Source: Actinoallomurus spadix
GTDB lineage: Bacteria; Actinomycetota; Actinomycetes; Streptosporangiales; Streptosporangiaceae
NCBI RefSeq assembly: GCF_024055725.1
Contig: NZ_JAMXMX010000001.1
Location: 186,001-250,000, forward strand
Reading direction: 5' to 3'
Length of the DNA stretch: 64,000 nt
In this document: one piece after another, positions 15,935 to 23,824 of the stretch
Position numbering within the stretch: position 1 is the stretch's first letter
Layout: every line of letters starts with the position of its first letter
Notes under the pieces: generated by a model
Seen by the model: the letters and a program-made list of their open reading frames with translations, nothing else
The model's database searches: none
What the model was told of the DNA's origin: nothing
Position numbers and translations under genes: made by a program

Positions 15935-17515
15935 TCAGCCGGTCCGCCAGACGTGCAGCAGGTGGTCGTGGCTGGTGAAGACCGCGTGCCAGGCCGGCGG
16001 AACGGCGGGCAGAGCGGGCAGGGCGGCCTTCGCGGCGTCGCCGCAGCGCGGGCAGGCGTCGCTGCCGGCGCTGTAGGCCACGACGTAGTCGCCCGCCGCC
16101 GGCTGTCCCGCGTTCGCCAGCGGCCGCAGGTGGCCGCGCCACACGCGGTGGCCGGTCCGGGTCACGAAGTAGATCGGCAGGACGCGGTACAGCTTGGGGT
16201 CCGCCCAGACCGTACGGGCGCCCGAGCGGGCCAGCCAGGATCGGAACTCCGGCAGCGCGTCCGACGACACGCGCGGCGAGCCCGCCCAGCCGGGCGCGCC
16301 GGGACGGCCGAGCGCGGCGAGTCCCGTCGTGAGGAGCGCGACGCAGCAGACGAGTGCCGGAGCGGCCGCCCGCGCCCGTGGCCGTACCGCGCGGCCGAGC
16401 AGCCACAGGGCCGCGACGCCGCCCAGTGCGAAGGCCGGGAACACCGGGTACCAGTAGCGCAGGAGCTGCAGGCGCAGCTTCGGGTGGGCCGGGTTCAGGA
16501 CGCCGCCGAGCAGCGTGAGCGGCACCCACAGCAGCGCGATCCACAGCGCGAACACCCCGGCGCGCCGTATCGGCGGACCCGCCGGAGCGCCGCCGCGCCA
16601 CGCCCGCAGGAGACCGGCGGCGCAGACCGCGCCCGCGCCGAGCGTCAGGGCGAGGAGGAGCAGCAGCCCCGGGCCCTCGGGAAGACGTGCGAGCTGCTGC
16701 GGCAGCCGCCACAGGTACACCCACAACGGCAGGTCGTGGAAGGTCCGGGCGACCTCCGGGCGGGAGGGCAGGTCGCCCAGGCCGGATCCGGCGTGCAGGC
16801 GGGCCAGCGGGTCGTTGTAGAGCCAGGCGTTGAACACCGTCTCGCCGATGCCGGCCAGCGCCACCGGTGTCAGCGCCCACAGCGCGTCCCACCGGCCGAT
16901 CCGCCGCCACAACAGCACGGGGATCAGCGGCCAGACGAAGACGATGAACTCGCGGACCAGGTAGCTCCACCCGAGCAGCACGCCGATCACGGCGAGCCAG
17001 ACCCGGCGGTGGCGGAGCAGCCCCCGGCGGAGCGCGACGGCCAGCGCGGCCGCCGCGGTGAACAGGGCGGTGGCGGGCAGGTCGGGCAGCAGCTCGGTGC
17101 CGGCGACGACCACGATTCCGACGCAGCCGAGGACCACCGCCGACACGGCGCCGACGAACCGGCCGAACAGCAGGCGCCCGATCGCGTACACCGAGGCGAA
17201 CAGCAGCAGCGCCGCCGCGACCGGGAACGCGTGGTACGTCGCCTCGGAGTAGCCGAACACCTTCATCGCCAGCGCGGTCGGCGCGGTCAGCCCGATCCGC
17301 AGGTACTGGTGCTCGAAGATCGGGTCCGGTGGCCGGGACGGGAACGACCGCGCGGCGTCCATGTACCGGCTGTGGTCCACCGGCTGCGGTACCGACAGGT
17401 CGAGGAGCAGCAGCACGGTGTACGCCGCCAGCAGCGCGGCGGGCAGGAGCAGCTCGCCGCGGCGGCGGCGCGGGGCCGCCGCCGCGACGGACGGCTCGGA
17501 GGCGGTGTCGAGCAT
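15935..17515 (-). CDS. Polytopic GT39/ArnT-like glycosyltransferase
   Basis: A 526-residue protein from ATG 17515. The ATG overlaps the stop of the upstream fusion gene by one base (TGATG), so the two are translationally coupled. It has about 10-12 TM segments and an early lumenal loop (PQPVDHSRYMDAARSFPSRPPDPIFEHQYLRIGLT). The acidic catalytic pair expected in GT-C enzymes may be the Asp residues of this loop. A C-terminal soluble domain (~residues 430-526) has a CPRCG pair. GT-C enzymes use polyprenyl-phosphate sugars outside the membrane, so this may attach sugar to a lipid or protein made with the help of the fusion enzyme. Confidence 0.83.
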   Translation of the reverse strand: MLDTASEPSVAAAAPRRRRGELLLPAALLAAYTVLLLLDLSVPQPVDHSRYMDAARSFPSRPPDPIFEHQYLRIGLTAPTALAMKVFGYSEATYHAFPVAAALLLFASVYAIGRLLFGRFVGAVSAVVLGCVGIVVVAGTELLPDLPATALFTAAAALAVALRRGLLRHRRVWLAVIGVLLGWSYLVREFIVFVWPLIPVLLWRRIGRWDALWALTPVALAGIGETVFNAWLYNDPLARLHAGSGLGDLPSRPEVARTFHDLPLWVYLWRLPQQLARLPEGPGLLLLLALTLGAGAVCAAGLLRAWRGGAPAGPPIRRAGVFALWIALLWVPLTLLGGVLNPAHPKLRLQLLRYWYPVFPAFALGGVAALWLLGRAVRPRARAAAPALVCCVALLTTGLAALGRPGAPGWAGSPRVSSDALPEFRSWLARSGARTVWADPKLYRVLPIYFVTRTGHRVWRGHLRPLANAGQPAAGDYVVAYSAGSDACPRCGDAAKAALPALPAVPPAWHAVFTSHDHLLHVWRTG

Positions 17516-20175
17516 CAGAAGACGACGTGCTCCTCGGCGGGTCCGTGGAACGCGACCCGGCCGTGCCGCATCAGCTCCTCGTCGCTGACCTTCCACGTGT
17601 GCGCCTCACGGTCGCCGCGTACGGAGACGAAGTTGAAGCGGTCCGCGGAGTGGATCCCGACGCCCTCCGCCTGAGCGCGGCGCAGCAGGTCGCTGTCCAC
17701 GGCACGGGGCAGGTCGGAGAACCGCAGCCGCCGCAGGACGTCGCCGTCGGCGAGGATCGTGCCGCCCTGGATGAGCTCGGCCTCGGTGTGCTCCAGGTGC
17801 GGGAAGCGCAGCAGGGTGACCCCGTGCGTGCGCATCTCGCAGTAGTGCGCGCCCTTCCCGACGAGGCCGGCCGTCGTGTAGTCGAAGGCGTAGGCCAGGT
17901 CGCTCAGGTAGTGCGGCCCGTACAGGTTGTCGTCGTCCATCTTGGCGAGGTACGCGCCGTCGGCCGCGTCGATGCCGAGGTTCAGCACGGCGCCGAGCGT
18001 CAGGCCGGCGTCGGCGGACAGCACGACGACGTTCTCCAGTCCGGCGGCCCGCGCCTTGGCGGCGGCGCGGTCGGAGGTGAAGCCGTGCGTGACGAGGACG
18101 AGCTGCAGCGGCCGGTGGACCTGCCGGGCGACCTGCTCGATGGCGTGGTCGATCTGCTCGGGCCGGTTCGTCGGCAGGATCACCGAGATCGAGCGCTCCC
18201 GGCGGGGCGCGGACACGCCCGCCGCCGACAGGATCGTCTCCGCCCGGTGCCCGTACAGGTGCCTGCCGAACACCTCGCGCATGGCCAGGTGGCCGATCCG
18301 GTCCCGCAGGTCCTCGCTCTTCATCAGCTCGACCAGCGCCTCGGTGGTCTGCTGCGGCGTGGTCGAGAGGCGTACGAGGTCGCCGAAGACCTCCTCCAGG
18401 GCCCGCGAGTGCCCGGAGACGACCGGCGTGCCGCAGGCCGACAGCTCGAACACACGGCGTGCGCACATCGTCGGCGACTTCGTCACCGAGTTGACGTTGA
18501 GGAAGATCTTGTACGCCTTGTACGCGGCGAGCATCTTCTCGTACGGCAGCGACCCGACGATGTGGTCGGCGTACTCCGGCGGGAACCGGAAGTCCGGGTC
18601 GTCGGAGATGCGGCTGTAGATGTGCAGGTCGAACTCGCGGGCCGGCGCGAGGATCGTGTCCATCTGCGCCGCGCGCTCGGGGTACTTCTTGGAGTGGTAC
18701 GTCCCGGCGAACGCCACCTCGTACTTCCGACCGCCCGGCACGGCCACCGGGTTGTGGATGCGCGGCTGCGCGCCGAACGGCAGCAGCGCGACCCGGTCGT
18801 GGCCCAGCGCCTCGACGTAGCGCGGGATGCAGTCGGCGTCGACGGTGAAGACGTGGTCGAAGAGCTTCGCCGTCTCGATGAACCGGTCGAAGTTCGGCGG
18901 GTCCTCCTTGTTCCAGAACACCGTCGGGATGCCCTGGGCGCGGCACCAGGCGACGAGGTCGCGCACGGGCTGCTTCGGCGCGCCCGCCGCGCTCATCATC
19001 GTCGCCCAGCGGCCGTCGTTGCCGTGCCAGGCCGACTCGACGAACAGCAGCGCGGGCCGCTCGCGCTCCAGGACCTCGCGCCAGTCATCCGGCCCGAACC
19101 TGATCTGCTGCCACTCGTACCGGAACGCGGTCGCGGAGAACACGTCGAGGATCACCGCGACCTTCAGGTCCCGCGCGACCGGGCCGTCCGGGACGACGAC
19201 GTCCGGGATCGCGATCGCCGAGTAGTGGCCGGTCTGGTCCGGCGAGCCCGTCGTCGTGTCGGGCTTCGGCTCGGCCAGGCGCGGCGGCGTCTTCAGCGCG
19301 CTCGCGACGGTCTTGGGCAGCTTCAGCGCGTCGGCGGGCCGCTTGGCGCTCCACAGCGCCTCGCCCAGCCGCCACCACTTGCGGTTCTTGGCGGACTTGA
19401 GCTGCCAGGTGACGTACTCGGTGCGGTACGACTGGTGGGCCAGGCGCGCCTCGAGGTTCTTCATCCGGGCGTTGACCTGCTCGTAGCGGGCGATCGCGAT
19501 GTCGTAGCGCCGCATCCGCTCCTTCTCGTCCTGCATCGTCTCCTGGATCGCGACGAACGCGCGTTCCAGCATCGGCTGGGACTCGAGGATCAGCCGGTCC
19601 GGGTCGGCCATCGGCCCGGGATGCGCCCGGACGCGGAGGTACCGGTCGACGATGTCCAGGCTCTCGATCGACACGTACGGGGCGAGCAGCCGGACCAGGG
19701 AGTCCACGTAGAAGGTGGCGTAGTGGTCGTGGTGCCGGCTCAGGCCGAACGGCGTCGTCAGCGCGAGCACCCCGTCCGGGCGCAGCACCCGCGCGGCCTC
19801 CTTGAGGAACGGGGAGGCGTCCGGGATGTGCTCGACGATCTCGCCCATGATGACGGTGTCGAACGAGGCGTCGGGCAGGTCCAGGGCGCTCGCGTCCGCG
19901 AGCCGGAACTCCAGGCGCGCCCGCACCTCCTCCGGCTCGGCGTCGCGCTCTCTGTTCGCGTACTCGATACGGTCGGCCTGGACGTCCACACCGAGTACGG
20001 TCAGCCCGCGCCGCGCGCACAGGATCGAGGCGATGCCCTGCGAGCACCCGATGTCGAGCACGTCTCCGGTGGCCTGGCCGACGAGCCAGTGGATACGATC
20101 ACGTGCGACCCGCTGCGTGCTTTCGGCCCAGATCTCGCCTTTGTAGACCTCGGAGATGCGATCGGAATTAGCCAT
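17515..20175 (-). CDS. Methyltransferase-CgeB-like GT-GT2 fusion protein
   Basis: One unbroken 886-residue frame with three enzyme-like parts. Residues ~25-200 are a class I SAM methyltransferase (VLDIGCSQG at 39-47, VLGVDVQ, MGEIVEHIPD, RVLRPDGVLAL). Residues ~205-265 are charged and helical, perhaps a coiled coil. Residues ~330-640 resemble CgeB/DUF3880 plus a GT1-type C-terminal domain (FWNKEDPPNFDRF, VAFAGTYHSKKYPER, KIFLNVNSVTKSPTMCARRVFELSACGTPVVSG). Residues ~655-886 are a GT2 family transferase (SVILPTNRP, AKMDDDNLYGP with the DDD metal motif). No TM or signal sequence. It probably builds and methylates a glycan at the inner membrane face together with the coupled GT39 enzyme. Confidence 0.9.
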   Translation of the reverse strand: MANSDRISEVYKGEIWAESTQRVARDRIHWLVGQATGDVLDIGCSQGIASILCARRGLTVLGVDVQADRIEYANRERDAEPEEVRARLEFRLADASALDLPDASFDTVIMGEIVEHIPDASPFLKEAARVLRPDGVLALTTPFGLSRHHDHYATFYVDSLVRLLAPYVSIESLDIVDRYLRVRAHPGPMADPDRLILESQPMLERAFVAIQETMQDEKERMRRYDIAIARYEQVNARMKNLEARLAHQSYRTEYVTWQLKSAKNRKWWRLGEALWSAKRPADALKLPKTVASALKTPPRLAEPKPDTTTGSPDQTGHYSAIAIPDVVVPDGPVARDLKVAVILDVFSATAFRYEWQQIRFGPDDWREVLERERPALLFVESAWHGNDGRWATMMSAAGAPKQPVRDLVAWCRAQGIPTVFWNKEDPPNFDRFIETAKLFDHVFTVDADCIPRYVEALGHDRVALLPFGAQPRIHNPVAVPGGRKYEVAFAGTYHSKKYPERAAQMDTILAPAREFDLHIYSRISDDPDFRFPPEYADHIVGSLPYEKMLAAYKAYKIFLNVNSVTKSPTMCARRVFELSACGTPVVSGHSRALEEVFGDLVRLSTTPQQTTEALVELMKSEDLRDRIGHLAMREVFGRHLYGHRAETILSAAGVSAPRRERSISVILPTNRPEQIDHAIEQVARQVHRPLQLVLVTHGFTSDRAAAKARAAGLENVVVLSADAGLTLGAVLNLGIDAADGAYLAKMDDDNLYGPHYLSDLAYAFDYTTAGLVGKGAHYCEMRTHGVTLLRFPHLEHTEAELIQGGTILADGDVLRRLRFSDLPRAVDSDLLRRAQAEGVGIHSADRFNFVSVRGDREAHTWKVSDEELMRHGRVAFHGPAEEHVVF

Positions 20176-20311
20176 TGAGCCTCATGTCGTCGGAAGTGGC
20201 GCAGCGACGCTAGCCGCGCCCGGCGAACGGACGGTGTCGGGCAGGCGACACCGGGGTAATCGACGGGGAATTAAGGTGGTCACCGTGGCTCAGATCGGCT
20301 CCGCCCGCTAG

Positions 20312-21199
20312 ATGGCATCTCCGCATCCGCCGGAGACGGTCCTGGGGTGGGTCCGTGACGTCGTGGGCGGCCGGATCACCTCGATCCGCTCGATGGGGGT
20401 CGGCGCGACGACCCTGCACGCGATCGACGCCGGGACCGATCCGGTACGCCGTCTGGTGGTCCGCCGCTTCCACGACCTCGCGCGCCTGCGGGCCGATCCC
20501 TGGTACGTCCCCGCCGTCGAGGCGGCCGTCCTCGAACTCCTCGACGACACCGAGGTGCCGGCGCCGCGCCTGCTCGCCGCCGACCCGTACGGCCGGCTCT
20601 GTGACGTCCCCGCGCTGCTCGTGACACGAGTGCCCGGCCGGCCCGCGGCCCGGCCCTGGGACATGGACGCCTATCTGACCGGCATCGCCCAGGCCCTCGC
20701 GCGCATCCACGAGGTGCAACCGGAGGCGGACCTGCGCTCGTACGCGCCGTACCACGACCCCGCCGTCCACGGGGAGCGGCGCCCGCCCGTCTGGTCGGGC
20801 AGTCCCGAGCTGTGGCAGCGGGTGTTCGAGGTGATCTCCGGCCCCGCTCCGGAGACGCCCACCGGGTTCATCCACCGCGACTTCCACCTGGGACAGATCC
20901 TGTGGACCGGGGACCGGCCGACCGGGATCGTCGACTGGACCACCGGATGCGGGGGACCGTACGGCGTCGACCTGGCCCGGATGGGGATCAGCCTCGCCGT
21001 CGAGTACGGCGTCGAGGTCGCCGAGCGGTTCCTCACCGTCTACGAGCGGATCGCCGGACCGGGCGGCCGGCACCCCTACTGGGACCTCCTGGACGCGGCC
21101 GACATGATCCTGGACATGCCCGTTCCGGAGACCCAGGAGGCCGCCGACGGGTACTCCCGGTTCGAGCACTGGACGGCCATCGCGCTGGCGAGCGTATGA
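20312..21199 (+). CDS. APH-fold phosphotransferase
   Basis: A 295-residue aminoglycoside-phosphotransferase/choline-kinase-fold protein. The catalytic loop is HRDFHLGQILW, with the Asp base present but Gln where most relatives have the metal-binding Asn. The later metal Asp is in GIVDWTTG. N-terminal nucleotide-binding strands (MGVGATTLHAI, RLVVRRF) are visible. Members phosphorylate varied small molecules, so antibiotic resistance should not be assumed. The ATG at 20312 lacks a recognisable ribosome site and follows a TAG directly. It is divergent from the glycosyltransferase operon. Confidence 0.82.
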   Translation: MASPHPPETVLGWVRDVVGGRITSIRSMGVGATTLHAIDAGTDPVRRLVVRRFHDLARLRADPWYVPAVEAAVLELLDDTEVPAPRLLAADPYGRLCDVPALLVTRVPGRPAARPWDMDAYLTGIAQALARIHEVQPEADLRSYAPYHDPAVHGERRPPVWSGSPELWQRVFEVISGPAPETPTGFIHRDFHLGQILWTGDRPTGIVDWTTGCGGPYGVDLARMGISLAVEYGVEVAERFLTVYERIAGPGGRHPYWDLLDAADMILDMPVPETQEAADGYSRFEHWTAIALASV

Positions 21200-21588
21200 C
21201 GCGGGCCCGTGGCGGCGGCGTCCGTGATTCCCCGCTCCATCGAATCGGACATCTGTTGTCATTTTCTGTGAAGGTGGGGCGTCTTCCCCTGGGCTGACCT
21301 GCGGAGTTACCGTCGAAGTGTTCCGGTGACAGGCGGGTGTGCCGATCCTTAGTGGATCTTCCCAAATGAATCGCACCGCCCAGCCCGCCGTTCCCGGAGC
21401 CTGAGATGGAGAGGCACGTCGATCCGCCCCAGTAGATCCAGCCTCTCCGCAGCCCGGCCTCTCGCGCATCCGGGGCCGGTGACAAGGGCGCTGGACGCCG
21501 CGGGTGACGAGACCCGGCGTCCAGCGCCCCATCGGTTGCCCGGACCCGGTCGCGGGGCGTGGCGGAGCGGACCCGATAATGGCCTGTC
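21200..21588. other. Gene-free stretch between the APH-fold and aldo/keto reductase genes
   Basis: No reading frame here has the codon pattern of its neighbours. The stretch is lower in GC around 21240-21370, contains a small GATCC/GGATC dyad near 21345-21360, and ends with a strong terminator hairpin (21486-21529). I see nothing else supportable. Confidence 0.5.
21486..21529 (+). terminator. 15-bp perfect-stem terminator
   Basis: GGGCGCTGGACGCCG (21486-21500) pairs perfectly with CGGCGTCCAGCGCCC (21515-21529) around a 14-base loop that can add a few more pairs. There is no U tract. It separates the kinase gene from the aldo/keto reductase and could act in either direction. Confidence 0.65.
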
Positions 21589-22566
21589 ATGGAGGAACGT
21601 CGCATCGACAGGATCGGCCGGCACGCGTCGGTCATCGGGCTCGGCACCTGGCAGCTGGGGGCCGACTGGGGGCAGGTGGAGGAGAAGGACGCCGTCGCCG
21701 TCCTCGAGGCCGCGGTCGAGTCCGGGGTCACGTTCCTCGACACGGCCGACGTCTACGGCGACGGGCGGAGCGAGCAGATCATCGGCCGCTTCCTGCGCGA
21801 CCATCCCGGTCTGTTCGTCGCGACGAAGATGGGGCGCCGGGCCCCGCTCGACCCCGCCGAGTACACCCTGGAGAACTTCCGCGCGTGGACCGACCGGTCA
21901 CGCGCCAACCTCGGGGTCGACACCCTCGACCTCGTCCAGCTGCACTGCCCGCCGACGCCGGTCTACTCCAGCGACGCGGTGTTCGACGCCCTGGACACCC
22001 TCGTCGACGAGGGCAGGATCGCCGCGTACGGCGTCAGCGTCGAGACGTGCGACGAGGCGCTCACCGCGATCGCCCGGCCGGGCACGGCCAGCGTCCAGAT
22101 CATCCTGAACGCCTTCCGGCAGAAGCCCCTCGAACGGGTGCTGCCGGCCGCCGCCGAGGCGGGCGTCGGGATCATCGCGCGCGTGCCGCTGGCCTCGGGC
22201 CTGCTGTCGGGCCGCTACCGCCACGACACGGAGTTCGGTCCCGCGGACCACCGGACGTTCAACCGGCACGGCGAGGCGTTCGACGTCGGCGAGACGTTCT
22301 CGGGCGTGGACTACGACACCGGCGTCGAGGCGGCGGCGGAGTTCTCGGCACTGGCGGCGCCGGGAGCCACCGCCGCGCAGACGGCGCTCCGGTGGATCAC
22401 GCAGCAGCCCGGCGTCACCACGGTCATTCCGGGCGCGCGCAATCCCGAACAGGTCCGCGCCAACGCCGCCGCGGCCGACCTGGCGCCGCTTCCGGAGACG
22501 ACCCTCGACGCCGTGCGCGATCTCTACGATCGCCGGATCCGCCCGCAGGTGCACCACCGCTGGTAG
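21589..22566 (+). CDS. Aldo/keto reductase
   Basis: A 325-residue (beta/alpha)8 oxidoreductase with the full catalytic tetrad D51, Y56 (DTADVYG), K80 (ATKMG) and H119 (QLHCPP), and a late NADPH-binding segment ([14 protein letters not shown]). It reduces aldehydes or ketones with NADPH; the physiological substrate is unknown. The ATG lacks an upstream ribosome site, while GATAAT at 21575-21580 lies eight bases before it, so the transcript is probably leaderless. It stands alone between a terminator and a palindromic operator. Confidence 0.93.
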   Translation: MEERRIDRIGRHASVIGLGTWQLGADWGQVEEKDAVAVLEAAVESGVTFLDTADVYGDGRSEQIIGRFLRDHPGLFVATKMGRRAPLDPAEYTLENFRAWTDRSRANLGVDTLDLVQLHCPPTPVYSSDAVFDALDTLVDEGRIAAYGVSVETCDEALTAIARPGTASVQIILNAFRQKPLERVLPAAAEAGVGIIARVPLASGLLSGRYRHDTEFGPADHRTFNRHGEAFDVGETFSGVDYDTGVEAAAEFSALAAPGATAAQTALRWITQQPGVTTVIPGARNPEQVRANAAAADLAPLPETTLDAVRDLYDRRIRPQVHHRW

Positions 22567-22601
22567 GGCATCCGCTCCGTCCGCCGATCCCGGTGACCTC
22601 A

Positions 22602-22635
22602 CGGCATGTGCATCGTGCACATGCCGGGTTATGAT
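22602..22635 (+). promoter_or_regulatory. 25-bp palindromic operator overlapping a TATGAT promoter
   Basis: CGGCATGTGCA (22602-22612) and TGCACATGCCG (22616-22626) are perfect 11-bp arms around TCG. Four bases downstream is a good -10, TATGAT (22630-22635). The -35 position (TGTGCA, 22607-22612, 17 bp upstream) falls inside the left arm, so a bound protein would compete with polymerase. The likely target is the DUF397-like gene at 22748. Confidence 0.6.
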
Positions 22636-22747
22636 GCGCCTACATCGGGCGCCGGTCGCGCACCCCTCAGACTCGAGCGGATCACTCCGCCGATCCACGG
22701 GCCGCCGAAGGCCGATCCGCGCGGGCGGCGTCGTGGAGGGGGTCACA

Positions 22748-22927
22748 GTGCTGCGGACAGGCCCGGGTGTTCCGTCGCCGGATCGAGGCTGGCGCAAGAG
22801 CAGGTACAGCAATCCCAGCGGCTGCTGTGTGGAGGTCGCGCGGGCGACGCCGCCCGCGGCCGCCGGCGCGGGCCGGCGCAGGGCCGAGCCGGAACGCCCG
22901 GAGGGCGAGACGACCGGCCGGGCCTGA
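22748..22927 (+). CDS. DUF397-like small protein with diverged C-terminal half
   Basis: GTG 22748 follows GGAGGGGGTCACA, a good ribosome site, and opens a 59-residue frame, the usual DUF397 length. The N-terminal half has the family core GWRKSRYSNPSGCCVEVA. The C-terminal half (RATPPAAAGAGRRR...) lacks the usual VRDSKD and F-x-EW-x-F segments, and the other two frames do not restore them. It may be a decaying or neofunctionalised copy. DUF397 proteins normally partner XRE-DUF5753 regulators as antitoxin-like or developmental modules. No intact partner is adjacent here, but a remnant lies at 46045. Confidence 0.55.
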   Translation: MLRTGPGVPSPDRGWRKSRYSNPSGCCVEVARATPPAAAGAGRRRAEPERPEGETTGRA

Positions 22928-23202
22928 CCGGAGGAGCAGCCGGGCGAAGCGGACGCGGCGTGGAATAAGCGGAATAACATGCCGTCCGGCTCCGGGCCAG
23001 CCCTCACCGGGCCGATGGCCGGACCCGGACGAGCGGGTCCGCGGGCCCCGGCGCGCCTGGTCGCGGGTGAATCCGCCGATCACGTGCCCGGCCCGCGCGG
23101 CACGTCGGAGGCGGCCGTGCGTCGCGTGCGCGGCCCGGCCACGGCACACGGCGGTACCGACAGGTAAGGTCATGACCAGCGTGGGGGAGCGGGAGGTGGG
23201 CG

Positions 23203-23796
23203 TTGAACGACCGTCTGTGGACGTGGCCTAACGTATTGAGTTTCGCCCGTCTGATCGGCGTTCCCGTCTTTCTGTGGCTGGTCCTCGTCAAGGAGGACTG
23301 GTGGGCGCTGGGCATCCTGGTGTTCGCGGGGCTGTCCGACTGGCTCGACGGCAAGCTCGCGCGGATGCTGGACCAGACAAGTGAGCTCGGCACGCTCCTC
23401 GACCCCGCGGCCGACCGGCTGTACATCTTCGCGACCCTCATCGGGCTCGTCGTCCGGGGCGTCGTCCCCCTCTGGATGGCACTGATCCTGGTCGCCCGCG
23501 AGGTGTACATGGCCGTGCCCCTCTCCGTGCTGCGGCGGCACGACTACGCCGCCCTTCCGGTGCACTTCGTCGGCAAGACGGCGACGCTCTGCCTGCTCTA
23601 TGCCTTCCCGTTGCTGTTCCTGGGGGTGCACTCGGGGACCTATGCGACCGTTGCGAAAGTGGTCGGCTGGGCGTTCGCGATCTGGGGAACGGGTCTGTAC
23701 TGGTGGGCCGCCGTCCTCTACACCGTCCAGGTCCGCCGGCTCGTGCTGGCCGACCGCGGCTCCGGCGAGCTGAAGGGAGCGGAACCCCTACCATGA
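23203..23796 (+). CDS. CDP-alcohol phosphatidyltransferase
   Basis: A 197-residue integral membrane enzyme from TTG 23203, chosen because GGGAGGTGGGCG precedes it at ideal distance. The family signature DG-x2-AR-x8-G-x3-D-x3-D is complete (D46, D49, G50, A53, R54, G63, D67, D71). About six TM helices. It transfers a phosphatidyl group from CDP-diacylglycerol to an alcohol, with glycerol-3-phosphate, inositol phosphate or another acceptor possible. It is immediately upstream of the ManC-like gene and probably in its operon. A TAAGGT -10-like sequence lies at 23165. The acceptor cannot be decided from sequence. Confidence 0.92.
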   Translation: MNDRLWTWPNVLSFARLIGVPVFLWLVLVKEDWWALGILVFAGLSDWLDGKLARMLDQTSELGTLLDPAADRLYIFATLIGLVVRGVVPLWMALILVAREVYMAVPLSVLRRHDYAALPVHFVGKTATLCLLYAFPLLFLGVHSGTYATVAKVVGWAFAIWGTGLYWWAAVLYTVQVRRLVLADRGSGELKGAEPLP

Positions 23797-23824
23797 TCGG
23801 CGCATCCGCGAAGGAGTGGCTCCA

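Noticed and set aside
20312-21199. Aminoglycoside resistance gene
   Set aside because: Only the fold is shared; no resistance-specific motif or mobile context, and the catalytic loop is atypical.
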